Source of the DNA: a virus
Reading direction: 5' to 3' (one strand)
Virus record (IMG/VR): IMGVR_UViG_3300047564_003886
Location: 1-21,330 of that record
Length of the DNA: 21,330 nucleotides
The notes below the pieces were generated by a model. The model searched no databases. It was not told the origin of the DNA and saw nothing but the letters and a program-made list of their open reading frames with translations. Of the stretch, positions 1-10,400 are shown in pieces. The position numbers and the translations under genes are program-made. How positions within the stretch are numbered: position 1 is the first letter of the stretch; each line of letters starts with the position of its first letter.

Positions 1-59
1 AGCGGTAGAGCGAGCGGCTGTTAACCGCTTGGTCGCAAGTTCGATCCTTGCCGGGGGAG
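1..59 (+). tRNA. tRNA-Asn (anticodon GUU), 5' end cut by window
   Basis: The window starts inside the D-loop. The anticodon stem AGCGG (13-17) pairs with CCGCT (25-29) around the 7-base loop CTGTTAA, giving anticodon GTT (20-22), asparagine. The T-stem GCAAG (35-39) pairs with CTTGC (47-51) around TTCGATC. The 3' acceptor strand CGGGGGA (52-58) is followed by discriminator G (59), as usual for bacterial tRNA-Asn. No CCA is encoded. About 13 bases (5' acceptor strand and first D-stem strand) lie upstream of the window. Phage tRNAs of this kind are common in T4-like cyanophages. Whether others precede it cannot be seen. Confidence 0.93.
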
Positions 60-75
60 TTGTTAACAATTTATT

Positions 76-246
76 ATGAAAATTAATCTTTGGTATTGCG
101 AATCTTTTAAAGAATGGAGATGGACTCTAACTGATGATCATCGTCCTATCTTGAAACAAGAATCGGGACAAAGACCAGATCTTAGAGACGCAATGAATGA
201 CATTGCAAATACTGTTGAATATATGTTAGAAGCTCAACAATCATGA
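76..246 (+). CDS. Small hypothetical protein, 56 aa
   Basis: A short frame opens with ATG at 76, 16 bases after the tRNA, and ends with TGA at 244-246. It encodes a 56-residue protein starting MKINLWYCESFKEWRWTLTD. The product is soluble-looking, with an aromatic N-terminal half and a helical tail (residues 35-53), and has no membrane segment. Its stop overlaps the next gene's start (ATGA at 243-246), the same coupling used by the next gene pair, which supports it being real. I recall similar short 'hypothetical' proteins in cyanomyovirus genomes but know no function. No clear Shine-Dalgarno sequence precedes the start. Confidence 0.7.
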   Translation: MKINLWYCESFKEWRWTLTDDHRPILKQESGQRPDLRDAMNDIANTVEYMLEAQQS

Positions 247-737
247 ATAATGTAAAAGTTCATGACCAATTTTTTGAAACTAGATTATATTTTGAATTGG
301 TCAAATATTTGTATAATGTAAAAAAATATGCATTTGGTGAGTTCGATCATTCTTATGCTCCACCAGTAGGTTTAATTGCAGATTTTACAGATGCACTAGA
401 ATTTCCATTATCCACTGCTGTATCAAAAATTCAAAAACTTATTCCAGATAATTTAAATCTAGATAGAATCTATTGCAATTGTTTTGCACCAAATGAATTT
501 CCTTATTTTCATATAGATAGCAGTTTACCACAGGAAAAAACTGTATTAGTCTATATTTCTGATAAAGAATGGTCCATTAATGATGGGGGAGAAACGCAAT
601 TTTATCAAGACGATAGAATTTTTGGAGTTCCTCCAAGACAGAATAGATTAATTATATTTGATTCCAATATTTTGCATCGAGCAACTTCTTTTCACAATAG
701 GCATAGATTTACGTTAGCACTTAAATATAAAACATGA
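243..737 (+). CDS. 2-oxoglutarate/Fe(II)-dependent dioxygenase (prolyl-hydroxylase-like), 164 aa
   Basis: A compact double-stranded beta-helix dioxygenase. The iron-binding facial triad is visible as HxD (His90, Asp92 in YFHIDSS) and a distal histidine (His145 in LHRATSF). Arg155, ten residues on in RHRFTLAL, is placed to bind the 2-oxoglutarate carboxylate. The segment NDGGETQFY (113-121) is the usual strand between the iron ligands. All catalytic residues are present, so the enzyme is likely active: it would couple 2-oxoglutarate decarboxylation to hydroxylation of an unknown substrate. The size suits the minimal P4H-like family often found in cyanophages. It overlaps both neighbours by ATGA and is probably translated with the methyltransferase. 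Substrate (protein, nucleic acid or small molecule) cannot be told from the sequence. Confidence 0.88.
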   Translation: MNNVKVHDQFFETRLYFELVKYLYNVKKYAFGEFDHSYAPPVGLIADFTDALEFPLSTAVSKIQKLIPDNLNLDRIYCNCFAPNEFPYFHIDSSLPQEKTVLVYISDKEWSINDGGETQFYQDDRIFGVPPRQNRLIIFDSNILHRATSFHNRHRFTLALKYKT

Positions 738-1465
738 CTTTCGATCTGGATGAATTCTATTCTGAAAATGATATAGAATCTTGGAAAATGGTTGTGGGAG
801 AAGATCTTCATTACCATCTAGGTTCTAGATCTGAAGGTGATATTTTTGAGCAAACAATTCGCAACCTTTATCAATATATCCCAGACAATTCCAAAATTCT
901 TGATTGTGGATGTGGATGGGGTGGACCAGCAAAGATGCTAATGAAAGAAAAAAATTGCAGCATCACTGGAGTTACCATCTCAAAATCTCAGGCAGAGTAC
1001 ATTACAGAATTTCCCGTCATATTGGATGATTTACAAACATTTGTACCAACAGAACGATATGATGTTGCTTTGTTTGTCGAATCTTTAACGCATGTCCGCA
1101 ATCCGAAAAAAGTTTTGAAAAATATTCACGATCATGTTGGCAAAGTAGTAATTAAAGATTATACTTGGGACCATAGATTTTACAATCCAGTTTGGGGAAT
1201 GCAATTCTATCCAAGAGATGAATTTATTCATATGCTAGAAACTTCTGAATATAAAGTTGATCTTTGCGAACCAGATACAGATATTGATATTGTAAAAACT
1301 TGTTCGTTGTGGTACAATAATTTACAGAAGTTAGATCCAATAAAAATTACTGGTCACTTGAGAGCATTAGAATTGTTATCAATTTCTGTTTTAAATCATC
1401 TAGGTTCAAAATATAAAGACGGAGAGGCAGCTCCAATGCTGATCACATGCGCTACTCCAGTATAA
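734..1465 (+). CDS. Class I SAM-dependent methyltransferase, 243 aa
   Basis: A Rossmann-fold methyltransferase. Motif I is ILDCGCGWGG (55-64), followed by the post-I strand ITGVTISKSQAEY (77-89), which resembles the cyclopropane-fatty-acid-synthase, tocopherol and sarcosine methyltransferase group. An acidic pair (Asp98-Asp99) and the motif-IV-like strand VALFVESLTH (111-120) follow, then helix and strand VLKNIHDHVGKVVIKDY (127-143). The C-terminal third (about 150-243) is probably the substrate-binding part. The CGCGWGG form points to a small-molecule or lipid-type acceptor more than to DNA; no DPPY/NPPY motif of N6-adenine methylases is present. The start overlaps the dioxygenase stop (ATGA, 734-737), so the two are co-translated. 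Its stop codon lies inside a late promoter for the next gene. The acceptor is unknown. Confidence 0.87.
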   Translation: MTFDLDEFYSENDIESWKMVVGEDLHYHLGSRSEGDIFEQTIRNLYQYIPDNSKILDCGCGWGGPAKMLMKEKNCSITGVTISKSQAEYITEFPVILDDLQTFVPTERYDVALFVESLTHVRNPKKVLKNIHDHVGKVVIKDYTWDHRFYNPVWGMQFYPRDEFIHMLETSEYKVDLCEPDTDIDIVKTCSLWYNNLQKLDPIKITGHLRALELLSISVLNHLGSKYKDGEAAPMLITCATPV

Positions 1466-1468
1466 ATA
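1461..1468 (+). promoter_or_regulatory. T4-type late promoter TATAAATA
   Basis: An exact copy of the T4 late promoter consensus TATAAATA, the element read by the phage sigma factor (gp55 in T4). It spans the methyltransferase stop codon (TAA at 1463-1465) and ends 31 bases before the giant structural gene's start at 1500. By T4 spacing, transcription would start near 1475, leaving a leader of about 25 bases. It is the only exact copy I found by eye in this window. It implies that the structural genes are late-transcribed, while the enzymes upstream depend on another promoter outside or before the window. Confidence 0.8.
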
Positions 1469-1499
1469 ACACAGAAGAAATACTAGCAGCGCAATAATT

Positions 1500-4400
1500 A
1501 TGTCTCTTACAAGACTTGATAATCTGTATTCCAGTAAAACTGGAAAGTATCTGTATGTCTCGCCAGATGACTTTAATGCAACAGATAATCTAGATAACAG
1601 AGGTAATTCTCCTCTACGTCCATTTAAGACAATTCAGAGAGCATTTTTAGAGGTAGCTCGTTTTTCTTATCAGCCAGGTGCTAATAATGATCGTTTTGAT
1701 CAATTTAGCATTATGCTTATGCCTGGTGATCACTATATTGATAACCGCCCAGGTCTAGCAAACTACAGCATTGGTGGCAGCAACACAGCAAGAAACAGAT
1801 ATTTTGATGCTGCTAACTTAATTGAAGCAAACAAAGAACTGATTGCATATGAAGCATATGCAAGAATGCTGGATAATAATCCAGGATTCCAAACACCAAC
1901 CGGATCTCCACAAGATTGTATTGATGATGTTTTGGATATTCTGAACGCTATTATTTACAACGTTAAATTTGGTGGAAACGATAAAACTTTTGACGCTGCT
2001 TTAGTATATCAAAACAATCCAGATTTAATTGCTAGCGAGCAGCAAGAATCTATCGAAGTTTATGATAATGCAAGAGAACTTGCAAATTTGGCACTGATTC
2101 AGGCACCAATTTCGCCACTTCTTCATGCTGATTATCTAACCGAATTATCAATCGGAGCACCATTTGAGCAGTACTTTGACCCAACAATCTTAGTTGGACC
2201 AAGCATCTTTGGTCAGTCTGGTGCTAACATTAACTATGGTCAAGCAGAAACCTGTGCTGATGTACAATCGAGTGTCAACACTCTCTTCTCAATTATTGAA
2301 GAAGGAATTAATGAATCATTGGTATTTGATGATCGTCAAGAACCAGAAACTTTAGGAGAACTTCCTGTATTTAATTTTGATCAGGAGTCTGGTCAGTGGG
2401 ATGATAACTCTATTATTGATCTGAGAAATCCTGATAATATCTACTGGAAGTTTAATGCCTCTACTGGTGGAGCAATTGTTCCTAGAGGTTGCTCTCTGGT
2501 TGGTTATGACCTGCGTAGAACTATTGTAAGACCTCTGTACGTTCCTGATCCAGCAGACTCAAATCAGGGAAGAACATCAATTTTTAACCTAACTGGTGGA
2601 TGCTATATCTGGCAGTTCACAATCAAGGACGGAGATCTTTCAAGTAACTCTCCTCTATATGATGTAAATGAAAATGTTGGTAAAGTTTATTACCAAAAAG
2701 GAAATATTTCTACACTTGCAGTTCCTGAATATTCTCACCACAAAATCTGCATCATGGAGTATGCAGAAGAACAAGAACTTGAAGCTTACTACCAAAAAGT
2801 AGGTATTGCATTCTCCAAATACCAACCAACAATTGACGATGATGGAGAATTTAGCGCACTTGTTCAGGAAAACAGAATTGTTGGTCCTCTATCTGATACA
2901 AGATCAATTGAAAGTATTAAACCAATTGATACAAACATTGGACAACCAAATCAAAAATTAGTATTAGAAGTTACTACTAAGATTGATCATGGTTATTTTA
3001 AAGATCAGTACGTTGCTATTTTAAATACTGGTCTTGATGAAGAAACAAATGGTACATTTAAAGTTGCCAGCATTAGTCCAACAAATCCAAGACTATTTAC
3101 TTATGAAGTTCCCGGCAAAGTTTCTGCTGGTCTTGGATTAACTAACTTCCAAACATATCGTGTTGGATCCGGACTGAGCAACAATGCTGTAGCACAAGCA
3201 GAAATTGACTCTGTGGAATCTGCATCGCCATATGTGTTTAACTGCTCTATCCGCTCTACGTGGGGTCTGTGTGGTATGTGGGCAAATGGTTCTAAGTCAA
3301 CTGGATTTAGATCCATGGTTGTTGCCCAGTACACTGGTGTATCTCTACAGAAAGACGATAGAGCATTTATTCGTTATGATAACTTTACCAACACTTGGAA
3401 TCAGGCATCACTGAGCGATTCCTTTGCTACTGTTCCTTATCACACCAAAGGTGATGCTTACTGGAAGGATGATTGGAGAAACTTCCACATTCGTGCTTCT
3501 GATGACGCATTCGTTCAGTGTGTGTCTGTGTTTGCTGTTGGATTCTTTGACCACTTCCTGATGGAGTCTGGTGGTGACATGTCCATCACAAACTCCAACT
3601 CAAACTTTGGTAATACTTCACTTCACTCTGTAGGACATAAAGGATATTCCTTTAACCAGGACAAGGGAGGTTATATTACAGATATTATTCCTCCTCAAGA
3701 ATTGTCTGGTGGATATGGATCAAATCCAAATATTGCCTCTACAAATTCAACAAAGATTCCTTATTTCCCAATTGATATTGTATCATCGAACGATCTTTCA
3801 AATAAGACAAAACTATTCCTTGGTGGAGATACTGTATATGATCCTAGTTCAAGACCAGCAGCAACTCTAAACGGATTTAGACTCGGTGCCAGACCAGATG
3901 AAAAACTATTCCTCAAACTTGAACCAGATGTATCGGGAAGTGGAGATACTTTCTCTTCTACATTAACTCCTACTGGAGTAGAGAGTTACATGGTTGGAAT
4001 TGACTTCTTGAATCCAACAGGAATTTCGATTGATAATAAAGCACAAGATGCTGCCAACTTAATCAACTCAAATAAAGAGTTTATTCAAGATGAAGTTTAT
4101 GGATACATCACAACAAAGTATCCAGATCTTCTTACAGATCCAGAACTTACAATGTCACTCTGCCGTAGAGACGTTGGATATTATGTTGATGCTATTGTAC
4201 AAGACTTGAGACTTGGTGGAAACATCAATAGTATTCAGGCAGCAGAAGCATATTTTGTTGGCGGGTCACTCACATATATCCAAAATGAAAAGGATGAGAC
4301 TATTGATGCTCTTGGAGTTACGAGAGATTTATGTATTGCAGCAATGCGTAATTGGGATTATTTCCTGACCGGATGTAGTTGCAGTACAGCAACACTTCCA

Positions 4401-7400
4401 GTAGATGTGAGAGACATTATTAATGTTCCTTCAACTGAGGGTCTTGCTGTTGGCATGAAGGTTACTTCATATAATAATATTAATCCATCTAATAATACTG
4501 AACCATCTGGATCTCCTTCTGGTGTTGTACCACTCGATAGTTACATTGTTGAGATCATTGACGATACAACAATTAGAATTGGTGAAAAAGGTCAGTGGAT
4601 TTTTGGTCCCGAGGAGTATGATCCATCAACTGCAGATAAGTTTGTTACTCAGACAGTAACGGCATCTGGTCCCGGAACTGGACTTTTCCTGTTGTTCACA
4701 ATGCGTGATGAGCAAGTTCAGACATCACAAGATAATATCATTGCTGTAAGAGATGGCATCTTCTCATTAAAGAGAACTGTGTATGATGATTCTGTGGTTC
4801 AAGATGTTGTAAATATTGCATCTGAAACTGAATGTAGTGATATTGCGTCAGTTATTTCTGGACTCTTTACTGATATTACAACTCTTCTGTCTTCTCCATT
4901 TGGTGAAGATGGTGTAGAAAGAGTTGAACCATCAACTGATTTCTCTGCTTTATCAAAGAGAGCAACAATCTTTAGAGTTTCTGGTGGTAATCCACATGAG
5001 ATGGAAACAGGAACTGCTGTTAGACTTGTTCCAAAACCAGCACCAGGAAAAGATCCGGATCCTAGAGTTGTCAGACTTCCAAAGGGATTCAATACAAATA
5101 CTAAGTATTATGTGATTGCTCCAGGTAGAACTACATCGCCAGAAAATTATTCAAACACTAGCGCATTTAATTCTTCTGATCAAACAGTTTTCATGCTTGC
5201 ATCCACTCTTGAAAATGCAAGAGCTGGCAACTACATCTATTCACCAGAAACTGATGCAATTGATCCGGACATTATAATTGAAGTTAATAAGTATATTGTC
5301 GATCAACAATATGATCTATATCAATACACTTCTAAAATTTCTGTTGGTGCTGGTAGCGGTGTAATTGAGACAGATCTTGCTCACTCTTTTGACATTCCTT
5401 CTCCAAATGTAGAACCACAGAAAGTATTCTTTAGACAAATTGATGTTGATACTCCTCTACCACAGAGAACAGTTAATATTGGTATTAACTCATTCCAGAT
5501 TGCATTAGATCCACAGGATGAATTCTATACAAGATTTATTACTGCAAATCAATTCTGTATCTATGAAACATTTGACGATGCAAGAAATGATATCAATAGA
5601 GTTGTATTAAATGGATCTCAAAAATTTGTTTCTTATGCAAACAAGAGATTTAGTCCTCTAAGATTTGATCCAGCACCACTTAGTTATGGAACTAGAACTA
5701 ATTTAACGGGTCAGTGGTATCTTCAGGTTAAGTCATACAATGATGATGGAGAAAATCCAGCAACAAGTATTCTAAGAAGAATCACAAAACCAGAAGATAC
5801 AACATATTCAGGTTCCGCCCCAGCATCTACTAGAAGTAATGATACTTGGTTTGAGCGTGTAAATGATAAGAGAATTCCTGAAGATAGAGTTTACAAACTC
5901 AGATATGTAATTCCTAAGTATCTAGAAACGGTTAGAGATCCTCTGAATGGATTTGTAATCAAACTCAGAACTGACACCAAGAGAAGACTAAGACCACAGA
6001 AGATTGTTCTGAAACCAGTAGATATTAATCTACATAGCACCTCAGATTCTTATAATTCAACTTCTGTTGCTACTTTCCTCAACAACGGAACATTTGATGA
6101 TACTGGATTATACACAAATCCTGCAGAAAAATTAGGAAGAACTTCCACTTCCTATGAAAATGAGAACGTAACACCACTCTATGATCCATATGTTAACCCT
6201 AAGGTTATTGAAACTATTGGAAGCAAAACAGCATTCTCTGTACAATCTGCTAAAGTAGTAACACAATCAAGATTTGAAAATGGAGTTAATGTTCCATATA
6301 AGTATCTTGAATTGACTGCCTTTGATCACACAATTGTTAATCAAGGTTTGAAAAATGAGTCTTTCACAGTTGTACAGATTGATGCTCCTCAGGGTATTGG
6401 ATTTACTGCAAATACTTCGGTAAGCAATGAAACTAACCTAATTCAGTGGAGTGGTCATAGCTCTGGTACTGGATTCCTTCATGGATATTTCACCACATCA
6501 AATCCAACAACATCACCAAAATCTGTACAACCACAAAGATATTTCCTGATCATTAAAAATATTATTGATGGCGAAATTAATTATAATGGTTTAGTTGCAA
6601 CTAATTTCTTCCAAGGAGGAGACAATCTAACTAATTCACTATGCAGAGCAAAATTAATTGCTAAACCAAATAGCACTGGAGATGCTGACGGAAAGAGTAA
6701 GTCCGATAGGAAGGACTATCTCTATTCGATCAAGGGCTCTAATGTTTATACAATCACTCCTGGTGACATTGTAAGAGATGATGCTGGTGTAGATTATTAC
6801 GTTGATTCTGTCAATGATGTTGGAGAAATTGAAGATACATTCTATATCTTTGACATCCAAGAACTCAAGGAAAGAATTCCTGGTCAGCAAGATGGTATTT
6901 ACTACTTAATTTGTCTCAAAGGAAATGTTTCACCATACCCAGTTGGTCCTGGTGTTGGCACTAACTTTAGAAACTTTAAGTTCTCACAACCTATTTCTTC
7001 TCTGTATCCACAAGATTATAAAAATGATCCATTCTGGTTCAAACAGATTGATAATTCTTTAAATGATCCTCCCGCCTCTTATTGTGCCGCAGACAACTAT
7101 GTGCATGGTTTGGTTACAATCAACGATGCAAGATATAGCGAAACTAAAGAAGCAGTTAGCTTCCTGATCGAGAACCCAGCTCTTGAGGAATATACATTCG
7201 ATAATGATATTCAGGCAGACATTGATGCTAGACTGAGAGCACAGCCTGGTAATGCTCTTGCTGGTGCTGAAGATCGTAAGATTCCTATTAAGGGTATCAA
7301 TCAGTATCCAACCGATTCAAAACTTTATGTAGAACTTCGTAGACCATCTATTGCTCGTTCTGGAAACCACACCTTTGAGTATCTTGGATTTGGTCCTGGT

Positions 7401-10400
7401 AACTACTCAACTGGTTTCCCACTCCGTCAAGAAGTTATTCTTACTGACAAGCAAGACTTCTATGCTCAGGCAAAGAGAGAAGATGGTGGCATCGTATTCT
7501 ACACTGGTCTAAACTCCAATGGAGACCTTTACATCGGTAACAAGAAGATTAATGGTATTACTGGTGAAGAATCGTTCTTAGAATCTGCTGCTCTAATTGG
7601 TTCGGAAGATACTGATGATGAAGTTGGTGGAACTCTCGTTACCACTTTTGAAACCCCAGTAACATTTAACAATAAAATTAGTGTAAATGGTGTTGCTGCC
7701 TTCACTCAACCAGTTACAATTCAGGTTGACCCAGAAGATAATATTTTCCCAATTGTTTCTCTGAGAGTTCAATCACTTGTTGACTCTGCAAATCTTGGTG
7801 AAGATCCAACTCTTGATAGATCTTCATTCTTGAACAGAAACCTAGGTGATATTACAATTGGTAAAAACAGAATTCAATCTGCGATTTTTGGAATTAATGC
7901 TAGAGGTAATACTGCGTATACTGGTCAATCGTATACAGTAAGAACTCACTACATGACTGAGGCAGATGAACTGGGTTCATTTACAGTTAATAGACCTTCT
8001 AATCTAACTCCAGAACAATCACCACTTATCTTTGATTCTGGAAACGTTCTATCTGCTAACTCAAATAGACTATTTGCAAATCAGCAAGTATTCTATGGAA
8101 ATAGTTCCAATGTTCCACAACCAGGAGATATGCTTCTCAAGGGTAAGGAAGTTGGTAAGTCTGGATCATGGAGTTGGATCTATGCAAATACATTCTTGAC
8201 GATTCCAAATAATTTAATTGGAATTATTGCAACTCCAAAGCGTAATCAAATTGGCGAACTGGTTGTAAATGCTGGTACTGGACCAAACTTTACAGCACAA
8301 CCTCTTGTTAGACTTGTTTGGGCAACATTGAATGGTGCTCAGTTAACAAACCAAGACATCTTTGATGATTATGGTCTGACCGTAAACTCATTGATTCGTG
8401 TCTCTGGCGTTGAGAATGATCTGTTTACAATTTTCAATGGAACATTCTCAATCTTCCCAGATACCTATAATATCAATAGTCCATTCATTGATGTTCGTGT
8501 TAATCAAAATATTGCTTCTGTTGATATTTTTGAGGACTGGGGAGATTATGAACCAAATGCTGAAGTTTCTGTTTCCAATTCAGTTTGGAAAGAAATGGGT
8601 GTACTTGGTGCTGAGGCCATCAGAACTGAGACAAATAGAATTGGTCAGTATAAAGTTGGCATCAACACAGTTGCTAGAACAAACCATAGTGCATATCTAA
8701 CAGGATTTGTTGATGCTGCAACCACCGATCCACGCGCAAATCTTGATGTATTTGGTAACACGTTTATTAGCGGTAGAACTCTTGTAGATTATCGTAATCC
8801 TGCGTTTGCACAAACACCTCTCACAAGACCACTCAATGATTTAGATAATGCCTTGCTTGTTGGTGGCAACGCATATTCGCCAAATGATCTTGCAATCTTT
8901 AGAGTTTCTACCACAAATGGAGGAAGAGTTGGCATTAATTGCACAAATGCACAACTTAATGGTACAGCAGATGCACAAATTTTCAACAAAGATTTTGCAG
9001 TACAGGGTAGCGCAGCAATCAGTGGAAATCTGAGAGTTGAGCAAGATGTAGAAATCAATGGTGCCCCATCTGAAGTTTATGACGGCAGTTATGTAACAGC
9101 AGATCTTACCTCCAGAGCTCCTACATTTAACCTTGTAAATACTAGTTTCCTCAGCACATTAAATGTTGGTGCATATGCTTCAACAATTAATATGTTCAAT
9201 ACCTGGGATCAATCTCAGACAATTAACATCGGTACTAATGCTGCTAATGATCTAAATGACGATACAACTACTACACTTAACATTCACACCAATTCTGCAA
9301 AATCTACAGTTAATATTGGTACAGTTGTTGGAGGTGGTGGTGAGAATGAATCGAAGATTACAATTGGTGGTGCTATTGGATCTCCAAATAATTCTTTCTT
9401 CAATATCAAAAATTTCAGAACCATTTTTGATGGTAAACTGGTAATTCGTGGTGGTGCAAGTCAAACTAATGATGTTGGATATATTGAATCTGAAGGTATT
9501 CAGAACTTTGAATTCTTACCAGATGGAATTAGAACTCTGAACATTGGTAGACGAGTAGGAACACTGAATATTGCTGGTACATCTGGAACAACTACTATTA
9601 GAAATAGTTGCGATATTCTTGGTTCTGCTCTTGTCAAATCCGATATCACATTGGAAGGTGGACTAAGAAATACCAGTCTTGGAATTGAGAGAAACATCTT
9701 TGGACAAATCGCCCCAAATTCTGCTTCCCGCACAAATAATGAAGTAACAATTACAACATTATCTAATCATAATTTGACTAATGGCGATACAATTCGTGTT
9801 TACCTGTCAATTGAAGATCTTGCACCAGCAGGAACAACAACAGCAACGGTACTTACTCCAACTACATTTAAATATGCTAACGTAGGTTCTAATGTTTCTA
9901 CTACATTAGTAACTGGTACAGTTGTTAAAGTTGGTGTTGGATCTCCTCAAGGTGTAGGAAATCTAGAACAAAACAATCTCAACGTAGATTATTATGATCT
10001 GATCTCGCAAATTGCTCCTCTGAGAACAATTACAACAGTTACTACAGCACCTAATTATAAACTGCTACTTGATTTTAACTATTTTACTGAAAATGATCCA
10101 GTAATCTTTACTGATGTTGGAAATCTAACTGGAGTTCAAACTGGAGTTACTTATTATGTTCTTGATTCCGAAGGATCTTCTCTCACGGGAGCAGGTGGAA
10201 CTGCTGGTATTATTCTAACCACTACACCTGGATCTAACACTCCAATTCCGATTGGATTACAGAGCGGAACAACAGACGCCGGAAATTCTAAAATTTATCT
10301 TGCATTCACTTCGATTCAAACTCAGGGTGATGTCCCATGGGGCGGTCCTTCATTCCAAAATCCTGATGGATCTTATAGATTATATGTAAATAATCCAACT

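Noticed and set aside
4799-5092. Minus-strand open frame of 97 codons
   Set aside because: It lies wholly inside the giant gene, has a low-complexity composition and no start signals or recognisable product; likewise the other minus-strand frames at 10481-10747, 17679-17945 and 19373-19657.
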